NCBI GenBank assembly: GCA_028285025.1 | Contig: JANQQH010000208.1 | Span: 1-5,956, forward strand | Direction: 5' to 3' | DNA from: Hyphomicrobiaceae bacterium | Lineage (GTDB): Bacteria; Pseudomonadota; Alphaproteobacteria; Rhizobiales; HXMU1428-3 | Length of the DNA: 5,956 nucleotides | Shown: positions 1 through 5,932 of the stretch, piece by piece | Position numbering within the stretch: position 1 is the first letter of the stretch | Layout: every line of letters begins with the position of its first letter | Translations under genes and position numbers: made by a program | The notes under the pieces: model-generated | Told to the model about the DNA's origin: nothing | Seen by the model: the letters and a program-made list of their open reading frames with translations, nothing else | The model's database searches: none

Positions 1-309
1 GCCATTGCGCGTGTTATTTTGAAAAATGCCCCGATCTTGATATTGGATGAGGCAACGTCTGCCCTTGATAGCGAGGTTGAACAGATGATCCAGCGCCAGC
101 TGCACACCATGATGCAGGGTAAAACGGTTATTGCCATTGCGCATCGTCTTTCAACCATCGCTGAGATGGACCGGCTTATTGTTATGGAGAAGGGAAAGAT
201 TGTTGAAGATGGCTCGCATGATGATCTGATTGAGAAAGATGGCATTTATGCCAACCTCTGGGCGCGCCAATCTGGGGGGTTTTTGGGCGCTAAGGCCGAA
301 AACGCATAA
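1..309 (+). CDS. ABC transporter ATP-binding domain, C-terminal fragment (exporter type)
   Basis: The reading frame is open from base 1 and ends at TAA 307-309, giving the last 102 residues of a longer protein whose start lies outside the window. The first residues (AIAR) are where the tail of the ABC signature helix is expected. Walker B with its catalytic glutamate (ILILDE, residues 12-17) follows, then the D-loop (SALD, 20-23) and the switch histidine in AHRLST (His48). The ending, with [16 protein letters not shown] and LWARQSGGF, is typical of half-transporter exporters (ABCB/MsbA-like) that carry a membrane domain N-terminal to the ATPase. Such proteins use ATP to move lipids or drugs outward across the inner membrane; the substrate cannot be told from this piece. 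No intrinsic terminator follows, and the next gene starts 97 bases later on the same strand, so read-through is possible. Confidence 0.93.
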   Translation, partial: AIARVILKNAPILILDEATSALDSEVEQMIQRQLHTMMQGKTVIAIAHRLSTIAEMDRLIVMEKGKIVEDGSHDDLIEKDGIYANLWARQSGGFLGAKAENA

Positions 310-394
310 GGTCATTGACGTCCATTGGAAAAGTTAACCGCGCTTTTGCACGAATCACTTATTCTTGCAAACCAATAAAACTGACGATTTCTTT

Positions 395-400
395 AGGGGG
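395..400 (+). promoter_or_regulatory. Ribosome binding site that sets the start of the TPR-methyltransferase
   Basis: The purine run AGGGGG ends six bases before the ATG at 407, a good Shine-Dalgarno position. The longer reading frame opening at TTG 365 has no comparable site upstream, so ATG 407 is preferred. Confidence 0.6.
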
Positions 401-406
401 CGGACC

Positions 407-2638
407 ATGGCTACAGCGATCAAACAGCAAGCGACAGAGCCTGATGAGCTTTCTCCAAAACTCATTGATGATCTGAAACAAGCTTTGGCCTTGCACCAAG
501 CAGAAGATTTTAAGGGGGCTGAAAAACTTTATAAAAAGGCGCTTATTGAAAGTCAGCACCAGGCTGATGTGGCTTTAATGGTGGCGATTTTTTATCAGCA
601 AATTGAGCGCCATAAATATGTGATCACGCTGTTAAACAAGGTCATTGCTAAAAACCCGTTTCATGTCAAGTTGCATCATATTCTTGGCAAATCATATTTA
701 GCCGATCAACAATATGAAAATGCGCTTGTAGCTTTTAGCCAGGCCCTGGAGCTAGACCCCACTAACACTGAGATTATTTATAAAAAAGGTTTAAGCCTTC
801 ATCGCCAAGGCCAGTTGGAACAAGCGCTCTCGCTTTATCACAAAGCGCATCTGAAGATAAATGATCTAATTGAGCCAGATCAGATTGAGCTGTACAACAG
901 CCTTGGGGACCTTTTATTTGCAACCCAAGAAAAGCAACAAGCCATACACTATTTAGAAGAGGCACTGGCCAATAATATGGCTGATTATGGTACGTTGGTC
1001 CGACTGGTTGTTGCCAAAGGGGAAAGCGCACAAGGGTCTTTAAAACATGTTATTGATGCTATTGTGTTAGATCCGACACGAGATGAAGCCAAAACTCTGT
1101 TTGCCCGATGTTGTGAGCTGGGTTGCTTTCCCTCTCTTGCCAGCGAGCAAATAAAAGATATTATTTTGGCTTGTTTAAACAGCCAAAATGTCAATCACCA
1201 ATCTTTGGCGCTTGCCTGGTTCACCAACTTCTTTTTGCTTGCTGGTAAAGAACGGGCCAAAGAGCTCCTGGATGCGACCGACTTTGCTAGCTTTTCTCAG
1301 TTGCTATCTAGCCCAGAAACAAAACAGATCTTTTATGACCCTTACTTTTTGCAAGGGCTCAAAAGCATTCGTGCTAACCGGCCCAACATTGAACGACTTT
1401 TAACATTTTTGCGTCAAGACTATCTGGAAAAAAACCGGCAAGACCATGTTCTATCAAAAGATGGGCTGGCGTTACTGGGCGCTATGGCTCAACAATGTTT
1501 TTTAAATGAATATGTGTTTTATATTTCAGACCAAGAAACTGAGTTTTTGCAAGAACTCAAAACCAAGCTTGAAACCACCACCTCTTTCACTGAACAAGAG
1601 TTTCAAAGCCTGGCGCTTTATGCCTGCTATGCCCCGTTAACAAGTTTAGACAATCATGTAAATCTTACAAAAGTCAAAGATACCCCTCATTTTTTACAAG
1701 AGGTGATAACGGTTCAAATCATAGAGCCTCTCGCCGAAAAGCAGTACCAAAACACCATTCAATCTTTGGGAGAGATTGAAAACCAAGTCTCTCAATCGGT
1801 GCGCCAGCAATATGAAGAAAACCCTTATCCACGCTGGAAAACAGAAAGCTTTTTTGCCCCTTATCATGCCAAAGCCATTGATCAAAAATACCAACCAAAA
1901 CTCAACGTGCTTATTGCTGGGTGTGGCACAGGCAAGCAAATTCTGTCGACTTACAATTTTTATCCTAACACGCGCTTTACCGCCATCGACATCAGTAAAG
2001 CCAGCCTGGCTTATGCCAAAAGGAAATTGAAAGACTATAAGCTTGATAAAAACGTTAAGCTTTATCAATGCGACATTCTTGATGTTGGCAAATTGGGGGC
2101 AAATTTTGACTATATTGAATGTTGCGGCGTGCTGCATCATATGCAAGACCCGCTGGCCGGACTGAAAGCACTTTGCAAACAGCTTACCCCGAGCGGTAAA
2201 ATCAAGCTTGCTCTTTACAGCACCCTGGCCCGTCAATCCATTACTCAAGCTCGCCACTTCATTCAAAAAAAAGGGTTTGTGCCCAGCGCGGACGGCATCA
2301 GGGCGTGCCGCAAACGTATGATCGATGAAAGCTTTGTCGATCAAACCAACTTTCCGCTTTATCAATGGCGTGATTTTAATAGCTTGTCTGAGTGTCGTGA
2401 TTTGCTGTTTCATGTGCAAGAAACAAGCTATGATTTACACCAAATCCAGGAAATGCTGGAACAAGCAGGACTTGTATTTGATGGTTTTTTTGTTGATCAG
2501 TCTGTTCGAACCGTGTTTTCAGAGCAATTTGAACAAGAAAGCGATTTGAAAAATTTATCCAAATGGGCGCAGTTTGAACAATCTTACCCAAACACCTTTG
2601 CAGGTATGTATCAGTTTATGGCGATAAAACCGCACTAG
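407..2638 (+). CDS. TPR-repeat protein fused to a class I SAM-dependent methyltransferase
   Basis: Predicted 743-residue cytoplasmic protein with no signal peptide or membrane segment. Residues about 23-198 contain roughly five tetratricopeptide repeats; clear ones lie at about 91-124 (ALVAFSQALELDP), 125-158 and 165-198. Residues about 200-460 are helix-rich without a recognised motif. The C-terminal part is a Rossmann methyltransferase: YEENPYPRW (469-477) leads into it, motif I is LIAGCGTG (502-509), Asp528 in TAIDIS should bind the ribose of S-adenosylmethionine, CDIL lies at 555-558, and VLHHMQDP (575-582) is the motif IV region. The YEENPYPRW-plus-TPR arrangement recurs, as I recall, in proteobacterial proteins of unknown substrate. 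The TPRs probably dock a partner or protein substrate; this is inference. The ATG at 407 is chosen over TTG 365 because of its ribosome binding site. No convincing terminator follows. Confidence 0.88.
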   Translation: MATAIKQQATEPDELSPKLIDDLKQALALHQAEDFKGAEKLYKKALIESQHQADVALMVAIFYQQIERHKYVITLLNKVIAKNPFHVKLHHILGKSYLADQQYENALVAFSQALELDPTNTEIIYKKGLSLHRQGQLEQALSLYHKAHLKINDLIEPDQIELYNSLGDLLFATQEKQQAIHYLEEALANNMADYGTLVRLVVAKGESAQGSLKHVIDAIVLDPTRDEAKTLFARCCELGCFPSLASEQIKDIILACLNSQNVNHQSLALAWFTNFFLLAGKERAKELLDATDFASFSQLLSSPETKQIFYDPYFLQGLKSIRANRPNIERLLTFLRQDYLEKNRQDHVLSKDGLALLGAMAQQCFLNEYVFYISDQETEFLQELKTKLETTTSFTEQEFQSLALYACYAPLTSLDNHVNLTKVKDTPHFLQEVITVQIIEPLAEKQYQNTIQSLGEIENQVSQSVRQQYEENPYPRWKTESFFAPYHAKAIDQKYQPKLNVLIAGCGTGKQILSTYNFYPNTRFTAIDISKASLAYAKRKLKDYKLDKNVKLYQCDILDVGKLGANFDYIECCGVLHHMQDPLAGLKALCKQLTPSGKIKLALYSTLARQSITQARHFIQKKGFVPSADGIRACRKRMIDESFVDQTNFPLYQWRDFNSLSECRDLLFHVQETSYDLHQIQEMLEQAGLVFDGFFVDQSVRTVFSEQFEQESDLKNLSKWAQFEQSYPNTFAGMYQFMAIKPH

Positions 2639-2768
2639 AATGGGCAAATCCGCTTGCTTTTCTTATTTGTATCAGCTATACGTTGCGGCTTGAAATCCAT
2701 TAATACTTGCTATTTGCTCCTTTAAAATACTTTAAGGGATCATTTTTAATTGGCGAAAGCGAAACGAG

Positions 2769-2987
2769 ATGAAAAAAGATATTCATCCAGATTATCACAA
2801 AGTTACTGTTGCCCTAACAGATGGCACCGAGTTTGAAACCTTTTCAACTTATGGTTCTGAAGGTGAGCGGATTGTTTTGGACATTGACCCTAAAACTCAC
2901 CCAGCCTGGACAGGCGGCAGCCAGCACTTGGTTGACCGTGGTGGCCGGCTCTCTAAATTTAAGAAGAAATTTGACGGCTTTATCTAA
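2769..2987 (+). CDS. rpmE: 50S ribosomal protein L31
   Basis: The 72-residue product begins [12 protein letters not shown] and contains HPAWTGG, both hallmarks of L31, a protein of the large ribosomal subunit that contributes to the bridge between subunits. The length matches the family. It contains no cysteine at all, so the zinc ribbon of the C+ type is missing; TDGTEF and DIDPKTHP occupy the places where the cysteines would be. This zinc-free form, with the DRGGR and basic SKFKKKF C-terminus, is the usual alphaproteobacterial type. The start is ATG 2769 with only a weak purine-rich leader (AACGAG). The 130 bases upstream are AT-rich and hold no promoter I can defend. A strong terminator follows 34 bases after the stop. 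Confidence 0.96.
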   Translation: MKKDIHPDYHKVTVALTDGTEFETFSTYGSEGERIVLDIDPKTHPAWTGGSQHLVDRGGRLSKFKKKFDGFI

Positions 2988-3021
2988 GTCCGAAATATTC
3001 TATTCTTTAGATGCTGAATTA

Positions 3022-3059
3022 AAAAAAGCTCATTGGAAATTTTTCCAATGAGCTTTTTT
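3022..3059. terminator. Bidirectional intrinsic terminator between rpmE and the RcdA-family gene
   Basis: An almost perfect inverted repeat pairs 3022-3039 with 3042-3059 (18 base pairs if fully closed). The core is AGCTCATTGGAAA against TTTCCAATGAGCT. It is flanked by an A-run on the left and a T-run on the right, so each strand reads hairpin then U-tract. It sits 34 bases past the rpmE stop and about 145 bases past the stop of the convergent minus-strand gene, and can serve both. Confidence 0.9.
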
Positions 3060-3061
3060 CA

Positions 3062-3091
3062 TGACGTCAGACACTTTATTTGTGACGTCTG
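3062..3091. repeat. Pair of TGACGTC direct repeats 21 bases apart
   Basis: TGACGTCAG at 3062-3070 recurs as TGACGTCTG at 3083-3091, with starts exactly 21 bases (two helical turns) apart. CAGAC (3068-3072 region) and GTCTG (3087-3091) could also form a short stem. The pair lies just past the bidirectional terminator. No function is assigned; it may be debris of the same palindromic repeat family as the adjacent hairpins. Confidence 0.4.
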
Positions 3092-3094
3092 CCT

Positions 3095-3132
3095 AGAGCC
3101 TGTCACTTTTATTGGTTTCAAAGGCAGGCTCT
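3095..3132. repeat. Inverted repeat (hairpin) in the convergent gap
   Basis: AGAGCCTG (3095-3102) pairs with CAGGCTCT (3125-3132), and one wobble plus one G-C pair can extend the stem inward, leaving a loop of about 20 bases. There is no T-run on either side, so it is not an intrinsic terminator. It stands directly beside a second palindrome (3146-3193), which suggests a mosaic of palindromic intergenic elements. Confidence 0.55.
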
Positions 3133-3145
3133 CGTGTCTTGTTTT

Positions 3146-3193
3146 AGCGTGTCTTTGTTCACAAAACCGGTATCCACTTTTGTGCGACACGCT
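3146..3193. repeat. Palindromic intergenic repeat of Rhizobiales type
   Basis: The outer stem pairs AGCGTGTC (3146-3153) with GACACGCT (3186-3193). The inner stem pairs CACAAAA (3160-3166) with TTTTGTG (3178-3184), around an 11-base loop starting CCGGTATCCAC. The arrangement GCGTGTCTTTG, CAAAACCGGT, CCACTTTTG, GACACGC closely resembles, from memory, a very common extragenic palindrome of rhizobial genomes; I cannot run the search that would confirm this. It ends 11 bases from the stop codon of the minus-strand RcdA-family gene, so its RNA form would lie in that gene's 3' untranslated region and might stabilise the message. Confidence 0.6.
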
Positions 3194-3204
3194 TTAGAAA
3201 ACCA

Positions 3205-3750
3205 TTAGCGCGGAAAGCTGACTTCCTGTGCGCCAAAGGCTTGCTTTAGCATTTCATATTGGCGCGAAATCGGACTTGCTTCTGTTTCTTTTTGTTCCGG
3301 TTCTTCGTGAATCATCTTTTCTAAAGCGTGAATGCGGTCATATAAACGCTCTGCATTTTTAATCAATTGCTGCAAACGAGCTGGTAAGTCTGGGAAGTGC
3401 TTAATGTGAGCAGCCCGGGTTGAGGTTTGGATTTTAACCTTTTGTTTTTCAGACATTGCTTGTTCAGCTGTCATCTCGCCTTCATTTACAGCTCGTTGGA
3501 TGAGCAACCAGGACGCCATTTGCATTAACCGGGTTGTAAGACGCATGCTTTCAGTGGCATAGGCCAAAGAGGCTGTTTGAGACAAGGCTTTGGCTTCACG
3601 TCGCCCGTCCGTGTCAAGATAATTGGCGGTTTCTTCAACCAGCCCCATACCTTCTTTAAAAATATCTAGGAAACATTCTGAACTCACAAACCGTTCTGCG
3701 AATGAAATGGTTTGTGTATTTTTACTATTCTTTTCAATGACGCGAGACAT
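3205..3750 (-). CDS. rcdA: RcdA-family (DUF1465) protein, predicted ClpXP adaptor for CtrA degradation
   Basis: The 181-residue length matches the family. The most diagnostic stretch is residues 64-93 (YATESMRLTTRLMQMASWLL and on to RAVNEGEM), preceded by the FKEGMGLVEETANYLD helix (31-46). Helices at about 16-46, 50-92 and 120-148 fit the three-helix bundle known for Caulobacter RcdA, followed by a charged, probably disordered tail (150-181). In Caulobacter, RcdA binds CpdR-primed ClpX and, with PopA, hands the cell-cycle regulator CtrA to ClpXP; rhizobial homologues act in the same pathway. Whether this protein does so is inferred from family membership. The ATG at 3750 has a weak AGAGAG leader. 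It converges with rpmE and shares its terminator. The 467 bases upstream hold repeats, a terminator and a CtrA-like box. No membrane segment or signal peptide is seen. Confidence 0.88.
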   Translation of the reverse strand: MSRVIEKNSKNTQTISFAERFVSSECFLDIFKEGMGLVEETANYLDTDGRREAKALSQTASLAYATESMRLTTRLMQMASWLLIQRAVNEGEMTAEQAMSEKQKVKIQTSTRAAHIKHFPDLPARLQQLIKNAERLYDRIHALEKMIHEEPEQKETEASPISRQYEMLKQAFGAQEVSFPR

Positions 3751-3815
3751 ACTTACTCTCTAACTTAACTAATAAACGCTACTAACAAACTTAAAATTTA
3801 ACTGACCGAAAACTC

Positions 3816-3927
3816 TTAACTCACAACATACTTTATGCTTCATGTGCAAGCTTCATGTCATCATTAACTCAACATAAGCTTTTGCTTTGGAGCAAAAATA
3901 AGGCCAGTTTTAGCGTTACTCACAACA
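3816..3927. repeat. Three copies of a TTAACTCACAACA motif upstream of the RcdA-family gene
   Basis: TTAACTCACAACA (3816-3828), TTAACTCAACA (3864-3874) and TTACTCACAACA (3916-3927) lie in the same orientation, with starts 48 and 52 bases apart. The first two extend as an imperfect repeat of about 25 bases (3816-3840 and 3864-3887), both ending in TGCTT. They lie 66-177 bases before the start codon of the minus-strand gene, where operator sites would be expected. No regulator is recognised; two copies contain the CtrA half-site TTAAC. Confidence 0.5.
3837..3858. repeat. Tandem GCTTCATGT repeat, 13-base period
   Basis: GCTTCATGT occurs at 3837-3845 and again at 3850-3858, nested between the first two TTAACTCA copies and about 90-110 bases before the RcdA-family start codon. 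It may be a binding site or simple slippage; the function is unknown. Confidence 0.5.
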
Positions 3928-3964
3928 GTTCTATAATATGACTTAATTTTTCCTTTTTGGCCAT

Positions 3965-3993
3965 AAAAAAAAGCCGCCAAATTTTGGCGGCTT
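3965..3993 (-). terminator. Minus-strand intrinsic terminator with an eight-U tail
   Basis: AAGCCGCC (3971-3978) pairs with GGCGGCTT (3986-3993) around an AT-rich loop. Read on the minus strand, the GC-rich stem is followed by eight consecutive T residues (3972-3965), a textbook Rho-independent terminator. It lies 224 bases after the DUF1192 stop and 215 bases before the RcdA-family start, so it separates these two same-strand genes. It ends either a small RNA, a long DUF1192 3' untranslated region, or an attenuated leader. Confidence 0.85.
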
Positions 3994-4070
3994 AGGAAGT
4001 TAACAGGGAGGCGTCACAGAGCAAAATCTATAAAGCTCTGTTATTCAGTTAAGTACTGAATGGTTTTAAG
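3965..4070 (-). ncRNA. Candidate trans-acting small RNA with an exposed anti-Shine-Dalgarno CCUCCC
   Basis: Three hairpins follow one another on the minus strand: ACTGAAT/ATTCAGT (4055-4061 with 4043-4049), GCTCTGT/ACAGAGC (4035-4041 with 4016-4022), and the terminator (3986-3993 with 3971-3978). Between hairpins two and three is a single-stranded stretch containing GCCUCCCUG (about 4012-4004), complementary to ribosome binding sites. An anti-Shine-Dalgarno sequence in the open followed by a U-tailed terminator is the design of several alphaproteobacterial sRNA families (for example AbcR/alpha-r15 and alpha-r14). I do not identify the family. The 3' end is well placed; the 5' end is a guess just outside the first hairpin, and no clear promoter is seen immediately before it. 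It could instead be the leader of the RcdA-family gene. Confidence 0.5.
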
Positions 4071-4151
4071 ATAACGCCAAATCGATAACAAAACCTTAAT
4101 AGGTCCGTTAAAATACAATCTATTTGGGAATAATCTCATATTTTATTTACC

Positions 4152-4166
4152 TTAAGGCTTTGTTAA
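4152..4166. promoter_or_regulatory. Candidate CtrA binding box (TTAA-N7-TTAA)
   Basis: TTAA (4152-4155), seven bases, then TTAA (4163-4166) followed by C match the CtrA full-site consensus exactly, with correct spacing. On the minus strand the same bases include TTAACA (4166-4161), near a -35 element, and TAAAAT (4145-4140), near a -10 element, though the 15-base spacer is short. Transcription would begin near 4133 and run toward the sRNA candidate and the RcdA-family gene. A near copy with eight-base spacing lies at 4096-4111. In so AT-rich a stretch a chance match is possible. Confidence 0.45.
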
Positions 4167-4208
4167 CAGCACCCCAAAGATGTGCCCTTGTCCCATTTTT
4201 TAACAGTT

Positions 4209-4213
4209 GAATC
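4209..4213. promoter_or_regulatory. GANTC (CcrM methylation) site near the CtrA-like box
   Basis: GAATC here is one of only three GANTC sites found by eye in the whole window (the others are at 352-356 and 3309-3313). It lies 42 bases from the CtrA-like box. In alphaproteobacteria GANTC methylation by CcrM can influence cell-cycle promoters; that this site does so is speculation. Confidence 0.25.
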
Positions 4214-4217
4214 TTTG

Positions 4218-4418
4218 TTATGTGTCAGATTTAAACAAGCCTTCCGCCTGGCTGGCTTGTGATTGTTTTTTGCCTATCGTTTCATTAACCCGTTCTATTT
4301 CCTTACTTAATGCCTTTGCTAAGTCTTCAAGCTCGGCAATTGAAAAGGCGCTTAGATCCTGGCCAACAACCATTTGCGCTTGAGATGATTTTTGTGGTTC
4401 CCACTCTTCTTCGCTCAC
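4218..4418 (-). CDS. DUF1192 family small protein
   Basis: The 66-residue length is usual for this small alphaproteobacterial family. The diagnostic parts are VGQDLSAFSIAELE (18-31), a predicted helix or coiled coil from about 27 to 55 that alternates charged and hydrophobic residues, and the ending AEGLFKSDT. The N-terminus is acidic and probably disordered. The protein is soluble and its function is unknown. The start codon is GTG (4418-4416), supported by AAGGAG at 4435-4430, though the 11-base spacing is longer than ideal. It is divergent from the quinone oxidoreductase gene across a 145-base gap that must contain both promoters; I found no convincing -35/-10 pair there. Lying beside the RcdA-family gene and this oxidoreductase is, as I recall, a conserved arrangement in Hyphomicrobiales. 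Confidence 0.88.
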   Translation of the reverse strand: MSEEEWEPQKSSQAQMVVGQDLSAFSIAELEDLAKALSKEIERVNETIGKKQSQASQAEGLFKSDT

Positions 4419-4563
4419 GAAAAAAACGTCTCCTTTTTTCTTCTATAAAAATCAATTTCTGTCTGTTCAGGTGATCTTTTTTATTTTAAAGCTTTTAGCA
4501 AAGCGCTCAGTATGAATGCCTTTTTTCATTCTGATTGTTTCATTTTGACCCAAGGATCCTAAG

Positions 4564-5562
4564 ATGTCTATGCCCTCTACCATGCAAGCTGTTCTGGCAC
4601 CTGAGCAAGCTGGCGCTGATCATTTAGAAATTTCCCAAGCAGATGTGCCTGCGTGTGGACCGGGACAGGTTTTGATTAAAGTTGCAGTTGCTGGGGTTAA
4701 CCGGCCCGATATTTTGCAACGCGATGGGCTTTATCCTGCACCTAAGGGGCATTCGTTGGTCTTAGGGCTTGAGGTTGCCGGAGAAATAGTGGCTGTGGGG
4801 GCAAAGGTCAGCACCTTGATGATTGGTGATCAGGTCACTGCCCTTGTTAATGGGGGTGGCTATGCCCAGTATTGCTTGGCTGATCAAGGGGCCTGCCTGC
4901 CGATCCCTGAAGGGCTGTCTTTGATTGAAGCGGCTGGCTTGCCAGAGACGGTTTTTACCGTTTGGCACAATGTGTTTCAGCGCGGCCAATTAAAGCCTGG
5001 GGAGTGGTTCATGGTTCATGGTGGCACCAGCGGTATTGGCACCAGCGCCATTCAAATGGCCAAAGCCTTTGGTGCTAAGGTGATTGCAACTGCTGGCAGT
5101 AAGGAAAAATGTGACGCTTGCTGCGCCCTGGGGGCAGATGTTGCGATTAATTATAAAACACAAGATTTTGTTGAAAGCGCTCAAGATGCGACGCAGGGGC
5201 GCGGTGTTGACGTGATTTTGGATATGGTCGGGGGCGAGTATATTGAGCGTAATATTACTGCTTGCGCCACAGAGGGGCGCATCGTGCAAATTGCTTTTCT
5301 TGACGGGCCAAAAGCAAAGGTCAATTTTATGCGTTTGATGCTCAAACGCTTGACGTTAACTGGCTCTACCTTGCGCGCACGCAGTGATCAGATGAAGGCT
5401 GAATTGGCCCAAGAGGTCAAACAGTATGTCTGGCCGCTGATTAGCAAAGGAGAGATTGCCCCACAAATATACAAGGTGTTTAAATTTCAAGATGTGAGCC
5501 ACGCCCATAAATGTATGGAACAAGGGGATCATATCGGCAAAATCATGCTCGATTTAAGTTAA
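4564..5562 (+). CDS. NAD(P)H:quinone oxidoreductase, zinc-free MDR superfamily, PIG3 type
   Basis: 332 residues, full length for the family. The N-terminal GroES-like domain carries NRPDILQRDGLYPAP (46-60) and LGLEVAGEIVAVG (67-79). The Rossmann domain carries the nucleotide-binding loop HGGTSGIGTSAIQMA (152-166), where the family binds NADPH, and GVDVILDMVGG (214-224). The LTGSTLRARS segment (265-274) and the IGKIMLDL ending are typical of the PIG3 (TP53I3-like) branch. Structural and catalytic zinc ligands of alcohol dehydrogenases are absent, as expected. Members reduce quinones using NADPH; the natural substrate here is unknown. AAGGA at 4552-4556 lies seven bases before ATG 4564; a second ATG six bases downstream is less well placed. 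It is a cytoplasmic protein. No terminator is evident in the 64 bases before the next, convergent gene. Confidence 0.93.
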   Translation: MSMPSTMQAVLAPEQAGADHLEISQADVPACGPGQVLIKVAVAGVNRPDILQRDGLYPAPKGHSLVLGLEVAGEIVAVGAKVSTLMIGDQVTALVNGGGYAQYCLADQGACLPIPEGLSLIEAAGLPETVFTVWHNVFQRGQLKPGEWFMVHGGTSGIGTSAIQMAKAFGAKVIATAGSKEKCDACCALGADVAINYKTQDFVESAQDATQGRGVDVILDMVGGEYIERNITACATEGRIVQIAFLDGPKAKVNFMRLMLKRLTLTGSTLRARSDQMKAELAQEVKQYVWPLISKGEIAPQIYKVFKFQDVSHAHKCMEQGDHIGKIMLDLS

Positions 5563-5626
5563 AACACATCCCTGGTGATGCTACGAAAACAAGCTTCTTC
5601 TTGCCTTAAAATGTTATCAACAGGAT

Positions 5627-5932
5627 CTAGCTAACAACAAAGACAAAAAAGATAACGGTCACCACACAATAGGTTGTGATATGATCTTTGTTCACCGCGA
5701 TCCAATTTAAAATTGTGCGCGGAACCTGGCGAATAAAGGCATTGGAAAGCCACAAACAACCAATCATGGCTGAGAGCCCTAGGGTCCAAAATGTGGCGTA
5801 GTAATTGTGCCCTGCTTCAAATTCGCCGGTTTGGGCGATGACAGTGCCGGTAATGGCCAGGCTGATAAATAATGCCACCATTGATGCCAAGCCCAATAGC
5901 ACCAAAATGGTGTAACGCACGAACTCAAACAT
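5627..5932 (-). CDS. Small integral membrane protein of unknown function
   Basis: The product has 101 residues and I do not recognise its family. Three hydrophobic segments are visible: about 7-33 (ILVLLGLASMVALFISLAIT is its core), 46-67 (FWTLGLSAMIGCLWL) and 86-101, the last ending almost at the C-terminus. A short loop GEFEAGHNYY separates the first two, and a basic stretch with RQVPR joins the second and third; by the positive-inside rule that loop would be cytoplasmic. The ATG at 5932 is supported by GGAG six bases upstream, so the reading frame looks genuine although it converges on the oxidoreductase gene. Nothing in the neighbourhood suggests a role. Confidence 0.75.
   Translation of the reverse strand: MFEFVRYTILVLLGLASMVALFISLAITGTVIAQTGEFEAGHNYYATFWTLGLSAMIGCLWLSNAFIRQVPRTILNWIAVNKDHITTYCVVTVIFFVFVVS

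Noticed and set aside
315..343. TTGACG as a -35 element before the TPR-methyltransferase
   Set aside because: At 17 bases downstream the sequence is CCGCGC, unlike any -10 element.
365..406. TTG start 14 codons upstream for the TPR-methyltransferase
   Set aside because: No ribosome binding site precedes it, while ATG 407 has AGGGGG at good spacing; the extra residues look like translated leader.
1694..2419. A 241-codon open frame on the minus strand inside the TPR-methyltransferase
   Set aside because: It lies wholly opposite a well-supported gene with intact motifs, shows no recognisable domain, and looks like a codon-usage shadow.
2644..2664. GCAA/TTGC hairpin followed by a T-rich stretch after the TPR-methyltransferase
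   Set aside because: The stem is only four to five pairs and the T-run is interrupted, so it is too weak to call a terminator.
2722..2735. TTAA-N6-TTAA upstream of rpmE as a CtrA box
   Set aside because: The spacing is wrong for CtrA (seven expected) and rpmE is not an expected target; likely AT-rich coincidence.
3932..3937. Perfect TATAAT on the plus strand (and TATTAT on the minus strand)
   Set aside because: No -35-like sequence lies 16-18 bases upstream on either strand, and no plus-strand gene follows.
4041..4139. A 32-codon minus-strand open frame beginning MRLFPNRLYF in the sRNA region
   Set aside because: An open frame this short is expected by chance in AT-rich sequence, the ribosome binding site is weak, and the start inferred from the CtrA-box promoter would fall after its ATG.
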